From Rhodobacteraceae bacterium EhC02 (lineage in GTDB: Bacteria; Pseudomonadota; Alphaproteobacteria; Rhodobacterales; Rhodobacteraceae): DNA of 64,000 nt. Positions within the stretch are counted from its first letter, which is position 1, and each line of letters starts with the position of its first letter. The position numbers were made by a program, and so were the translations under genes. The DNA lies in NCBI GenBank assembly GCA_001650895.1, contig LXYH01000005.1, forward strand, positions 248,001 through 312,000, in the 5' to 3' direction. Below, one piece after another: positions 16,977-24,471 of this stretch. The notes beneath the pieces were generated by a model. It saw nothing but the letters and a program-made list of their open reading frames with translations, was not told the origin of the DNA and did no database searches.

Positions 16977-17483
16977 ATGTCTTTCAGATCCACTATCATT
17001 GCGGCCAGCGCGGCCGCCTTCCTGGCCGTTCCCGCATTTGCCGCAGGCATCGAAGTGCATGACGCCTATGCCCGCAGCGCATCCGAGATGGCGGTGACGG
17101 GCGGCGCCTTCATGGTCATCCATAACCTTGGCGGTGAGGAAGACCGGCTGATCGCCGCATCCTCGGACGCGGCCGAAAAGGTCGAACTGCACACGCACAA
17201 GGAAGACGCCAACGGCGTGATGCGGATGATCCATGTCGAGGAAGGATTCGAATTGCCGGCGGATGGCCAGATCGTGATGGAACGCGGCGGTCACCATGTG
17301 ATGTTCCTTGGCCTGAAGGAGCCCATGAAACAGGGCGACATGATCGATCTGACCCTGACCTTCGAAAAGGCGGGCGATGTGGCCGTGCAGGTCGAGGTGG
17401 ATCTTGAGCGCATGCCCCAGGCCGGGGCGCATGGCGGCATGAACCATGGCGGCATGAACCACGGTACGATGAAAAAGAACTGA
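16977..17483 (+). CDS. Periplasmic copper chaperone PCu(A)C
   Basis: A 168-residue protein with a cleavable signal peptide (about 1-22, ending AFAAG). The Cu(I) site of the family is visible in HTHKEDANGVMRM and later ERGGHHVMFLGL, giving the spaced His/Met ligands. PCu(A)C delivers copper to the CuA or CuB sites of cytochrome oxidases in the periplasm. The C-terminus ends in a His/Met-rich tail (MNHGGMNHGTM) that can bind extra copper. A clear terminator follows. GGAGAGACGCG precedes the start. Confidence 0.92.
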   Translation: MSFRSTIIAASAAAFLAVPAFAAGIEVHDAYARSASEMAVTGGAFMVIHNLGGEEDRLIAASSDAAEKVELHTHKEDANGVMRMIHVEEGFELPADGQIVMERGGHHVMFLGLKEPMKQGDMIDLTLTFEKAGDVAVQVEVDLERMPQAGAHGGMNHGGMNHGTMKKN

Positions 17484-17507
17484 CGCCGGCCGAGTGGTCG
17501 TGGTGAC

Positions 17508-17535
17508 AGGCCGGGCCTTTCGGGGCCCGGCCTTT
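17508..17535 (+). terminator. Intrinsic terminator after PCu(A)C gene
   Basis: GGCCGGGCC (17509-17517) pairs perfectly with GGCCCGGCC (17524-17532) around TTTCGG and is followed by TTTG. It may also serve the convergent cobB gene ending at 17541. Confidence 0.75.
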
Positions 17536-17540
17536 GCCAT

Positions 17541-18233
17541 TCAGCCGCCCAGGATCTCTGTCACCCAGGCCGGCACCTCGACCGAGGCCATGCCAAAGCG
17601 CGTTTCGGCGAAATCCGACACGGTGGCGGAAGGCTCGAGGTTGATCTCGACCGTATGCGCACCCGCCCGGTCCGCGTCCTGCACGAAGGCTGCCGCCGGA
17701 TAGACCTGCCCGGATGTGCCGATGGCCGCGAAGATGTCTGCGGCGCGCAGCAGGTCCCAGATCTGATCCATGTGATAGGGCATCTCGCCGAACCAGACCA
17801 CGTCGGGGCGCGCGGCGGGGGCAGCACAGGCGGGGCAGGGATGACCGGGCTGCATTTCGGCTGGTGCCGCCCAGCGATGCCCGCAGGCGGCGCAAAGCGC
17901 GCCCGCAAGCGTGCCATGCATATTCAGTACGCGGCGCGACCCTGCCGCCTCGTGCAGCGCGTCCACGTTCTGCGTCACGATCGTGACTTCGCCGGGATAG
18001 CACGCCTCCAGCCGTGCCAGCGCATGATGCGCGGGATTGGGCCGGGCCGCTGCGGCCTGCACACGGCGCGCGTTGTAGAAACGGTGCACCAGTCCGGGAT
18101 CATGGGCAAAGCCCTCGGGCGTGGCGACATCCTCGATCCGGTGTTGCGACCACAGCCCGCCTTCGTCCCGGAAGGTGCCAAGACCGCTTTCGGCGGAAAT
18201 GCCCGCGCCTGTCAGGATCACGATCGGTCCCAT
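17541..18233 (-). CDS. cobB: NAD-dependent protein deacylase (sirtuin, CobB-type)
   Basis: A 230-residue sirtuin starting MGPIVILTGAGISAESGLGTF (truncated here). It removes acyl groups from lysines using NAD. Visible are the NAD motif GAGISAESG, TQNVDALHE, the catalytic His in NMHGT, two zinc pairs (CAAC and CPAC) and GTSGQVYPAA. In bacteria a classic target is acetyl/propionyl-CoA synthetase; a prpE homologue with the KTRSGK target-type motif lies at 35-37 kb. An in-frame start 27 bp upstream is less likely. Confidence 0.93.
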   Translation of the reverse strand: MGPIVILTGAGISAESGLGTFRDEGGLWSQHRIEDVATPEGFAHDPGLVHRFYNARRVQAAAARPNPAHHALARLEACYPGEVTIVTQNVDALHEAAGSRRVLNMHGTLAGALCAACGHRWAAPAEMQPGHPCPACAAPAARPDVVWFGEMPYHMDQIWDLLRAADIFAAIGTSGQVYPAAAFVQDADRAGAHTVEINLEPSATVSDFAETRFGMASVEVPAWVTEILGG

Positions 18234-18319
18234 CTGTCTGCCTTTCCTGTGTATCCGCAACCCAGCCTATCGGCTTTGCGCGGGCTGGCAACATGGCTTT
18301 TCATGTTGCGGGACCGCTG

Positions 18320-18352
18320 CCGTGACCGTCACGGTTTCAGGTTTCCCGAAAC
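18320..18352. promoter_or_regulatory. Two adjacent palindromes upstream of the HpsN-like gene
   Basis: CCGTGAC-C-GTCACGG (18320-18334) and GTTTC-CC-GAAAC (18341-18352) lie about 100-130 bp before the dehydrogenase start. GTTTC also recurs nearby in direct orientation. They look like operators for a local regulator, none of which is encoded in the window. Confidence 0.4.
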
Positions 18353-18450
18353 GGCGTTTCACGGCTTTGAAAATGGGTTTCCGTCGCGATGGAACACCCT
18401 TGTCCCGCGAGGGGATATTCCGCTCAATACAAGGGGAAAGGACCCCTCCT

Positions 18451-19752
18451 ATGACCATCAGACATCTGAAATCCGCGCGCCCACAACCCCTTGAGGCACA
18501 GGCTGACACCGCCGATGCGGTGCGCATCCTGCTGGCCCAACTGGCCCAGGGCGGCGAGGACAAGGCCCTTGACCTGGCCCGCAGGCTGGATGGCTGGACC
18601 GGTCCCGTCGCCGTGCCGCCCGAGGCGGTGGCCCGCGCCATCGCGACGGTGCCGCAAGGGCTGCGCGACGACATCGCCTATGCCCATGACAACATCCGCC
18701 GCTTTGCCGAGGCGCAGCTTGCAACCTGCGCCGACATGCAGCTGGAACTGCGCCCCGGCCTTGTGGCCGGGCAGCGTTATGTTCCCCTGGCGGCGGCGGG
18801 CGCTTATGTGCCGGGCGGGCGCTATGCGCATATCGCAAGCGCGCTGATGACGATCACCACCGCCAAGGTGGCGGGCGTGGGCCATGTGACGGCCGCCTCG
18901 CCGGCCCGCGCGGGGCAGGGGATTCCGGCGCCGATCCTTTACGCGATGCACCTGGCCGGGGCCGATCACATCCTGGCCCTGGGCGGGGTGCAGGCCATCG
19001 CCGCCATGGCGCAGGGCCTGTTCGGTGCGCGTCCTGCCGATATCATCGTGGGACCGGGCAACCAGTACGTGGCCGAGGCCAAGCGCCAGATGTTCGGCCC
19101 GCTGGGCATCGACATGTTCGCGGGTCCGACCGATTCGATGGTGCTGGCGGATGGCGGGGCCGATCCCGACCTGGTGGTCTGGGACCTGGTGGGGCAGGCC
19201 GAACATGGCGCCAATTCCCCGGTCTGGCTGGTCACCACCTGCGAAAACCTGGCAAAGCGTGTCATGCGGGCTGTTCCGGGCTGTCTGGCCCAACTGCCCG
19301 AGCCCAACCGCAGCGCCGCCACCGAGGCCTGGGACAGCCTGGCCGAGGTGATCCTGTGCGATACCCCCGAAGAGATGGCGACGGTTGCCGACAGCTACGG
19401 GCCCGAACACCTGCATGTGCAGGCGCATGACCTTGACTGGTGGCGCGGGCGTCTGTCCTCCTACGGCTCGCTTTTCCTGGGGGCCGAGGCGACGGTGGCT
19501 TTCGGGGACAAGGCATCGGGTCCGAACCATGTGCTGCCCACATCCGGGGCGGCGCGCTATACCGGCGGGCTGTCGGTGCACAAGTTCCTCAAATGCGTGA
19601 CATGGCAACAGGTCAGCCCGCGGGCGCTTCCCGATCTGGCCCGCGTGACCGCCAGCATCAGCCGCGCCGAGGGGATGGAGGGCCATGCCCGCAGCGCCGA
19701 GATCCGGCTGGACAAATTCTGCGCCATGCCCAGACTGGCCGCCAATACCTGA
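18451..19752 (+). CDS. HisD-family dehydrogenase, probable sulfopropanediol 3-dehydrogenase (HpsN-like)
   Basis: A 433-residue protein of the histidinol dehydrogenase family. The zinc/NAD core is seen in GPGNQYVAEAKRQMFG, AGPTDSMVLAD, QAEHGANSPVW and GPNHVLPTSGAARYTGGLSVHKF. Length and the segments YGSLFLGAEATVAFGDK and SVHKFLKCVTWQ agree better with HpsN, which oxidises (R)-2,3-dihydroxypropanesulfonate to sulfolactate, than with biosynthetic HisD. No other his or hps gene is adjacent. The next gene is a racemase. Automated annotation would probably read 'histidinol dehydrogenase'. Confidence 0.8.
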   Translation: MTIRHLKSARPQPLEAQADTADAVRILLAQLAQGGEDKALDLARRLDGWTGPVAVPPEAVARAIATVPQGLRDDIAYAHDNIRRFAEAQLATCADMQLELRPGLVAGQRYVPLAAAGAYVPGGRYAHIASALMTITTAKVAGVGHVTAASPARAGQGIPAPILYAMHLAGADHILALGGVQAIAAMAQGLFGARPADIIVGPGNQYVAEAKRQMFGPLGIDMFAGPTDSMVLADGGADPDLVVWDLVGQAEHGANSPVWLVTTCENLAKRVMRAVPGCLAQLPEPNRSAATEAWDSLAEVILCDTPEEMATVADSYGPEHLHVQAHDLDWWRGRLSSYGSLFLGAEATVAFGDKASGPNHVLPTSGAARYTGGLSVHKFLKCVTWQQVSPRALPDLARVTASISRAEGMEGHARSAEIRLDKFCAMPRLAANT

Positions 19753-19761
19753 GGAGGCCCG

Positions 19762-19815
19762 ATGATCCCTGTCCTGAATGCTTGCGCGCGCCTGGCCCCA
19801 GGTTTGCATGGCTGA
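19762..19815 (+). CDS. Possible 17-residue leader ORF coupled to the racemase gene
   Basis: ATG at 19762 follows an excellent Shine-Dalgarno (GAGGAGG, 19751-19757). It encodes MIPVLNACARLAPGLHG and stops at 19815, 8 bp inside the racemase frame. The racemase ATG (19808) itself has no clear SD, so translation of this mini-ORF may feed ribosomes to it. It could equally be an accident of frame. Confidence 0.35.
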   Translation: MIPVLNACARLAPGLHG

Positions 19816-20521
19816 CACGGTCGTAATGCGCCCCGTCGGCATCCTTGGCGGCATGGGGCCCGAGGCCACGATCCTGCTGATGCAGAAATGTATCGCGGCC
19901 GTCACCTCGGCTGCGCAGGGAACGCTGGACGATGCCGATCACATCCCGCTGATCGTGCACCAGAATCCGCAGGTGCCAAGCCGTATCGCGCGTCTGATCG
20001 AAGGGCATGGCCCCGATCCCGCCCCGGTGCTGGCGCAGATGGCCCGCGATCTGGCGGCGGCCGGCGCGCAGGCGCTGGCCATGCCCTGCAATACCGCACA
20101 TCACTATGCCGATGCCGTGCGGGGGGCGACCGCGTTGCCTTTTCTCGACATGATCGGAGCCACCGCCGACCATCTGGACAGGGCGGGGGCGCGGCGCATC
20201 GGCATGCTGGCCTCGCCCGCGACGCGTCTGACGGGGCTTTTCGATCAGGCGTTTCGCGCGCGGGACATGACGCCGGTCTGGCTGGCCGATGACGCGCCAT
20301 TGCTGGAACTGATCCGCGCGGTCAAGGCAGGACAACCCCTGGACAGGCTTGCGCCGCGCATGGCAGCCCTTGCGGATCTTGCAGTGACGCAGGGTGCCGA
20401 TCACCTGCTGGTGGCCTGCACCGAACTGTCGCTGCTGACCCATGCCATGCCGGAAGGCGTGCCATGGTCCGACAGTCTTGACTGTCTCACGGACCGGATC
20501 GTGGCATTCGCCTGGCCCTGA
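19808..20521 (+). CDS. Aspartate/glutamate racemase family protein
   Basis: A 237-residue cofactor-independent racemase-fold protein of the YgeA/aspartate racemase type. Catalytic Cys motifs are both present: MPCNTAHHY (about residue 96) and VACTELSLL (about residue 204), with GILGGMGPEAT near the N-terminus. The substrate could be Asp, Glu or another amino or hydroxy acid. It lies 55 bp after the HpsN-like gene and may share its operon. ATG 19808 is chosen; ATG 19778 in the same frame is possible and lies nearer the upstream SD. Confidence 0.85.
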   Translation: MADTVVMRPVGILGGMGPEATILLMQKCIAAVTSAAQGTLDDADHIPLIVHQNPQVPSRIARLIEGHGPDPAPVLAQMARDLAAAGAQALAMPCNTAHHYADAVRGATALPFLDMIGATADHLDRAGARRIGMLASPATRLTGLFDQAFRARDMTPVWLADDAPLLELIRAVKAGQPLDRLAPRMAALADLAVTQGADHLLVACTELSLLTHAMPEGVPWSDSLDCLTDRIVAFAWP

Positions 20522-20524
20522 GGG

Positions 20525-20544
20525 TCTTCTTGCTGCAAATATCC
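20525..20544 (+). repeat. Dispersed motif copy C
   Basis: TCTTCTTGCTGCAAATATCC, 4 bp after the racemase stop. It is followed by a GC-rich tract with two hairpins, rather than by CCGCCGGAGGC as in copies A, B and E. Confidence 0.75.
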
Positions 20545-20555
20545 TCGGGGGGAAT

Positions 20556-20593
20556 GGCCCCGCAGGGGCCAGCGGGGGGCAGACGGCCCCCCG
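20556..20593. terminator. Tandem GC hairpins between convergent genes
   Basis: GGCCCC-GCA-GGGGCC (20556-20570) is followed by CGGGGGGC (20573-20580) paired with GCCCCCCG (20586-20593). Together with motif copy C it separates the racemase gene from the convergent small secreted protein gene. There is no T-tract after the second hairpin. Confidence 0.5.
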
Positions 20594-20614
20594 TCGCGCT
20601 CGGACGCATCGGGT

Positions 20615-20938
20615 CTAGCTGCACATGGCAGCCGCGGTTTCCCCGAAGGCGCGATACTTGCGCCAGAATGTCTCGTGATTTTGGCTGTCCGACTGGCGGA
20701 TGTCCTGCGCCTTCTGCGGGTCGCGAAAGAACTTGGCGGCAATGCGCTGATCGCTGCGCGACAGGGTCTGATCTGCGACCTGCTGGATGCAGCTGCACAA
20801 CCGGGCGGATCGCGCCTTGCGATCCGATGACATGCAGGCCCGGTCGATGGGACCTGCCATGGCCGCCCCCGGCGTGATCACAACGGCCACGGGGGCCAGC
20901 ATACCGGCCAGTGCGGCCGCCATCAGCATCTTCTTCAT
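20615..20938 (-). CDS. Small secreted protein, conserved in Rhodobacterales (often labelled 'arginine transporter')
   Basis: A 107-residue exported protein with a clear signal peptide (MKKMLMAAALAGMLA..., cleavage near AMAG, about residue 28). The mature part holds four Cys (RACMSS, RLCSC and the final AMCS), likely disulfides. Segments CSCIQQVADQTLSRSDQR and FWRKYRAFGETAAAMCS recall a Rhodobacterales family that databases call arginine transporter without real support. No transport domain is visible. I would treat it as a periplasmic protein of unknown function. Confidence 0.75.
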   Translation of the reverse strand: MKKMLMAAALAGMLAPVAVVITPGAAMAGPIDRACMSSDRKARSARLCSCIQQVADQTLSRSDQRIAAKFFRDPQKAQDIRQSDSQNHETFWRKYRAFGETAAAMCS

Positions 20939-21283
20939 CACGTGCCTCTTGTCTTGTTCCGCTGCCCTGCCTTTGCGGCAATGTGTCATGCGGCTACTCT
21001 GCTCGGGGGGAATATGCCTGAAAAACGGCCTCTGTCAAAGGGATGAAATGCCGCGCCGATGCGCTATGGGCGGTCCTTGCGTGGCAAGCCTGCTTGCGGA
21101 CGGGTCCGGGACGCGGGCCGCATCGCGCCAGGTGGCGGGGGCGTCCGGCCCGGCCTTGTCCGGGGCAAACCGGGCCATGATCCGGTCGGGAACTCCCCTG
21201 CTCCGCGCCTGCGGCTGCGATGAAGGTGCGCAGCCCTCCAAGCCACCTTGACCAAAGCCTGTTTCCCCATCATATCCCCCTGC
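20939..21283. other. 345-bp intergenic stretch between divergent genes
   Basis: No convincing gene is present. Open frames here lack RBS and merely continue antisense to lepA. The left end should hold the promoter of the small secreted protein and the right end the lepA promoter (21248-21276). The rest is GC-rich sequence without recognised repeats. Confidence 0.6.
21248..21276 (+). promoter_or_regulatory. Probable lepA promoter giving a near-leaderless transcript
   Basis: TTGACC (21248-21253) and CATATC (21271-21276) are spaced by 17 bp. The lepA ATG at 21284 lies only 7 bp after the -10 element, and no Shine-Dalgarno is seen between them. Confidence 0.45.
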
Positions 21284-23083
21284 ATGACAGAGCTTTCGCG
21301 CATCCGCAATTTCTCCATCGTTGCCCATATCGACCACGGGAAATCCACCCTGGCCGACCGGCTGATCCAATCCACCGGTACCGTTCAGGACCGGGACATG
21401 AAGGAACAGCTGCTCGACAGCATGGATATCGAACGCGAGCGCGGCATCACGATCAAGGCCAACACCGTCCGCATCGACTACAAGGCCGATGACGGGGAAA
21501 CCTATGTGCTGAACCTGATCGACACGCCCGGTCACGTGGACTTCGCCTACGAGGTGTCCCGGTCTATGCGCGCGGTCGAAGGATCGCTGCTGGTCGTGGA
21601 CAGCACCCAGGGCGTCGAGGCGCAGACGCTGGCCAATGTCTATCACGCGCTGGACGCGGATCACGAGATCGTGCCGGTCCTGAACAAGATCGATCTGCCC
21701 GCCGCCGATTGCGACCGCGTTGCCGCCCAGATCGAGGATGTGATCGGGATCGACTCCTCGGATGCGATCCGCGTCAGTGCCAAGACCGGCATCGGCATCC
21801 ACGAGACGCTGGAGGCGATCGTCAAGCGCCTGCCCGCGCCCAAGGGCGACCGTGACGCGCCCCTGACCGCCATGCTGGTGGACAGCTGGTATGACGCCTA
21901 TCTTGGCGTGGTCGTGCTGGTGCGGATCATGGACGGCGTTCTGAAGAAGGGCGACCGGATCACCATGATGCAGAACGGATCGGTCCACCAGGTGGACCGG
22001 ATCGGCGTCTTCCGCCCGCAGATGCAGAATGTCGATTCCCTCGGCCCCGGCGAGATCGGGTTCATCACGGCCCAGATCAAGCAGGTGCGCGACACCCGCG
22101 TGGGTGACACGATCACCCATGAAAAGAAGGGTGCCACCAAGGCGCTGCCGGGCTTCAAGCCCTCGCAGCCCGTCGTGTTCTGCGGTCTTTTCCCGGTGGA
22201 CAGTTCGGAATTCGAGGATCTGCGCGATGCCATCGAAAAGCTGGCGCTGAACGATGCCTCCTTCACCTTCGAGATGGAAACCTCGGCCGCACTTGGCTTT
22301 GGCTTCCGCTGCGGCTTCCTCGGGTTGCTGCACCTCGAGGTGATCCGCGACCGGATCGAGCGGGAATATGACATCGACCTGATCACCACCGCGCCGTCGG
22401 TGATCTATCATGTCTACCTGCGCGACGGCACGATGAAGGAATTGCACAACCCCGCCGACATGCCCGATCTGACCTATGTCGATCACCTGGAAGAGCCGCG
22501 CATCAAGGCCACGATCCTGGTGCCGGACGACTACCTTGGCGATGTGCTCAAACTCTGTCAGGACCGGCGCGGCATCCAGCAGGATCTGACCTATGCGGGC
22601 AGCCGCGCGATGGTTGTCTATGACCTGCCGCTGAACGAGGTGGTGTTCGATTTCTACGATCGTCTGAAATCTGTGACCAAGGGTTATGCCAGCTTCGACT
22701 ATCAGCTGACCGGTTACCAGCAGGACAACCTCGTGAAGATGTCCATTTTGGTGAATGACGAACCCGTCGATGCGCTGTCGATCATGGTGCACCGCGACCG
22801 CGCCGAGATGCGGGGCCGGTCGATGGTGGAAAAGCTGAAAGAGCTGATCCCCCGCCACATGTTCAAGATCCCGATCCAGGCCGCCATCGGCGGCAAGGTG
22901 ATCGCGCGCGAAACGCTGGCCGCGCTGCGCAAGGACGTGACCGCCAAATGCTATGGCGGCGACGCCACGCGCAAACGCAAGCTGCTGGACAAGCAGAAGG
23001 CGGGCAAGAAGAAGATGCGCCAGTTCGGCAAGGTCGAGATCCCGCAGCAGGCCTTCATCAACGCGCTGAAGATGGACACCTGA
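21284..23083 (+). CDS. lepA: Elongation factor 4 (LepA), back-translocating GTPase
   Basis: A 599-residue translational GTPase of standard length. G motifs are visible: AHIDHGKST (about 15-23), [17 protein letters not shown] and VSAKTGIG. The LepA-specific C-terminal domain ends with [20 protein letters not shown] and the family tail. It acts on ribosomes during initiation or stress. The start [19 protein letters not shown] is the family N-terminus. A small GGGGC/GCCCC hairpin at 23090-23104 may terminate it. Confidence 0.97.
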   Translation: MTELSRIRNFSIVAHIDHGKSTLADRLIQSTGTVQDRDMKEQLLDSMDIERERGITIKANTVRIDYKADDGETYVLNLIDTPGHVDFAYEVSRSMRAVEGSLLVVDSTQGVEAQTLANVYHALDADHEIVPVLNKIDLPAADCDRVAAQIEDVIGIDSSDAIRVSAKTGIGIHETLEAIVKRLPAPKGDRDAPLTAMLVDSWYDAYLGVVVLVRIMDGVLKKGDRITMMQNGSVHQVDRIGVFRPQMQNVDSLGPGEIGFITAQIKQVRDTRVGDTITHEKKGATKALPGFKPSQPVVFCGLFPVDSSEFEDLRDAIEKLALNDASFTFEMETSAALGFGFRCGFLGLLHLEVIRDRIEREYDIDLITTAPSVIYHVYLRDGTMKELHNPADMPDLTYVDHLEEPRIKATILVPDDYLGDVLKLCQDRRGIQQDLTYAGSRAMVVYDLPLNEVVFDFYDRLKSVTKGYASFDYQLTGYQQDNLVKMSILVNDEPVDALSIMVHRDRAEMRGRSMVEKLKELIPRHMFKIPIQAAIGGKVIARETLAALRKDVTAKCYGGDATRKRKLLDKQKAGKKKMRQFGKVEIPQQAFINALKMDT

Positions 23084-23162
23084 GGGGATGGGGCCTTGCG
23101 CCCCTTCCTGCGCGCCAGCCTTGCCGTGCAGTGGCGTTAACGGTCCATTTACCAGTCTGAAC

Positions 23163-23215
23163 CGATACTCGGCTCCTGCGCGCCGCATGCCGCTGCGCGC
23201 CTGAACCGAGTATCG
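23163..23215 (+). promoter_or_regulatory. Inverted repeat abutting a start codon
   Basis: CGATACTCGG (23163-23172) pairs perfectly with CCGAGTATCG (23206-23215). The 33-nt interior itself contains two TGCGCGCC copies that can pair through GCGCGC. The right arm ends 3 nt before the ATG at 23219, so a hairpin in the mRNA would occupy the ribosome entry region. Confidence 0.55.
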
Positions 23216-23218
23216 CCC

Positions 23219-23488
23219 ATGCAAAAGATCCTTCCGGCCGCCCTTGGCCTTGTGGCGCTGGCCGCCTGCGAGGTCCCGGCACAGGACCCTGTCGTGACCG
23301 CCTATAACGGTGACAGCGTGAACATCATTCAGCCGGCCTTCACCTCGGCCACGGATGCGCAGCTTCTGGCACTGGCCAACAGCATCTGCCAGCGCGGGTC
23401 CAAGAAATTCGCCGAACGGGTCTCGCAGCGCGCTCTGCCGGATCTTCAGGGCACGGAATACCTGTTTCTCTGCCTGAACCGGCCCTGA
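23219..23488 (+). CDS. Small lipoprotein of unknown function
   Basis: An 89-residue protein with a lipoprotein signal (MQKILPAALGLVALAAC, Cys17). The mature part is short, with two Cys (SICQRG and FLCLNRP) that could form a disulfide. No domain is recognised. No Shine-Dalgarno is seen, and a perfect 10-bp inverted repeat ends 3 nt before the ATG, suggesting structure-controlled translation. A degenerate CtrA-like TTAA-N7-TTTA (23137-23151) lies further upstream. Confidence 0.7.
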   Translation: MQKILPAALGLVALAACEVPAQDPVVTAYNGDSVNIIQPAFTSATDAQLLALANSICQRGSKKFAERVSQRALPDLQGTEYLFLCLNRP

Positions 23489-23560
23489 TCCCGGTTTCGC
23501 TTGGCCTCGGGACATGGATGTCGTATTCTCTACGCTGCATATGTATTGGCGAGTCTCGAT

Positions 23561-24061
23561 ATGTCCACATCCTCACCACGCGCCTATTCCCGCCTTCAGA
23601 TCCGCCTGCACTGGCTGGTCTTTGGGATTCTTGTCCTGCAATACCTGCTGCACGAACCCATCACCGAAGCGTTCGACATGATCGAGGACGGTCTGGTGCC
23701 CGCCTTCAATCCGCTGGTGGCGTCACATGTCTTCGGTGGTTTCCTGATCTTCGTTCTGACCGCGACGCGACTTTATGTGCGCGCCGGGCGCGGTGTCCCA
23801 CCTCTGCCGGATACCGATCCGCCACTGCAGCGGATCGCGGCCCACGTTACCCATTACAGCCTGTATGCGCTGTTGATCGCCCTGCCGATCAGTGGCGCCG
23901 TGGCCTGGTTTCGCGCCAATGAGGCGGCGGCCGAGGCGCATGGCGTCATGCGCCTGATCCTGCTGGGGCTGGTCGCGCTGCATGTGGTTGCGGCGCTTTA
24001 TCATCAGTTCGTGCTGAAGGACGGGTTGATGCAACGCATGCGAAAAGGCGAATCCGTCTGA
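23561..24061 (+). CDS. Cytochrome b561 family protein
   Basis: A 166-residue membrane protein with four predicted helices (about residues 14-33, 48-68, 92-112 and 125-150). Heme-ligand His are placed as in bacterial b561: RLHWLVF, ASHVFGGF, HVTHYSLYA and LHVVAALYHQF. It binds two hemes b and shuttles electrons across the inner membrane, probably from ubiquinol to a periplasmic acceptor or superoxide. ATG 23561 matches the family N-terminus. An FNR-like box overlaps its stop codon. Confidence 0.9.
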   Translation: MSTSSPRAYSRLQIRLHWLVFGILVLQYLLHEPITEAFDMIEDGLVPAFNPLVASHVFGGFLIFVLTATRLYVRAGRGVPPLPDTDPPLQRIAAHVTHYSLYALLIALPISGAVAWFRANEAAAEAHGVMRLILLGLVALHVVAALYHQFVLKDGLMQRMRKGESV

Positions 24062-24071
24062 TGCAGATCAA
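24058..24071 (+). promoter_or_regulatory. FNR/FnrL-like box upstream of the small membrane protein gene
   Basis: CTGAT-GCAG-ATCAA has one mismatch to TTGAT-N4-ATCAA and spans the cytochrome b561 stop. A -10-like TAGACT (24094-24099) is placed about right for a class II FNR promoter (box centre near -41). The downstream gene starts at 24134. Confidence 0.5.
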
Positions 24072-24133
24072 GGCAGCTGCGTGTCAGGCGATCTAGACTC
24101 AAGAAAAGTCAGAACCGTCACGGAGACTGCACC

Positions 24134-24319
24134 ATGCTGCGACTGGGTTTCATCCTTCACCTGTTCATCGGGTCAACCCTGGCCGGGATCGGCGTGATCG
24201 CCGCCCTGGTCACAGGCTACGACAGTCTTTACCCGATCCTGACCGCGGCGCTGCTTGGGTTTCTGGCGGCTTTTCCCGTCACCTGGGCGGTGACACGCAA
24301 GCTTTACGAGAACGGCTGA
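24134..24319 (+). CDS. Small two-helix membrane protein (Rhodobacterales family, sometimes mislabelled CTP synthetase)
   Basis: A 61-residue protein, mostly two hydrophobic helices (about 4-25 and 33-53) joined by YDSLYP. It resembles a Rhodobacterales family starting MLRL..ILHxFIGSTLAG that databases sometimes call CTP synthetase, although it has none of that enzyme's domains. Function unknown. The FNR-like box 62 bp upstream suggests low-oxygen induction, in keeping with the neighbouring b561 gene. ACGGAGACTGCACC precedes the start. Confidence 0.75.
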   Translation: MLRLGFILHLFIGSTLAGIGVIAALVTGYDSLYPILTAALLGFLAAFPVTWAVTRKLYENG

Positions 24320-24355
24320 CACGGGTTTGCCCCGCTCTGGCGGGCGGGCGAGGAT

Positions 24356-24465
24356 CCTGTCCCTCGGGACAGGCGGGACGGAGACGGTGCGAGGGAGGGG
24401 TCCCCGTTGGGGCCGTCACCGTCCCGATAGATGGCGGGAAGGGCCTGGTGCCCTTCCCGCCTTTT
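24356..24465 (+). ncRNA. Candidate structured small RNA with its own terminator
   Basis: Three consecutive structures occupy this gene-free interval. CCTGTCCC/GGGACAGG forms at 24356-24373. A long arm CGGGACGG (24374-24381) pairs with CCGTCCCG (24419-24426), continued by GACGG/CCGTC, with an inner CCCC-GTT-GGGG loop and a purine-rich bulge. A 12-bp perfect hairpin ends in TTTT. It could instead be a 3' UTR of the gene at 24134. No known RNA family was recognised. Confidence 0.35.
24433..24465 (+). terminator. Strong intrinsic terminator
   Basis: GGCGGGAAGGGC (24433-24444) pairs perfectly with GCCCTTCCCGCC (24450-24461) around CTGGT and is followed by TTTT. It is the best textbook terminator in the window and ends either the transcript of the small membrane protein gene or a separate small RNA. 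Confidence 0.9.
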
Positions 24466-24471
24466 CCATTC

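Noticed and set aside
18451-19752. Assignment as biosynthetic histidinol dehydrogenase HisD
   Set aside because: No histidine genes are nearby and several sequence blocks match the HpsN branch better. It is left as HisD-family, HpsN-like.
21035-23515. An 826-codon open frame antisense to lepA
   Set aside because: lepA is certain on the opposite strand. The antisense translation is rich in His, Asp and Val as expected of a mirrored reading frame.
24356-24373. A third copy of the TGTCCC/GGGACA operator
   Set aside because: The spacing between the halves is 2 bp rather than 5 bp, and the sequence is part of a chain of RNA hairpins ending in a terminator.
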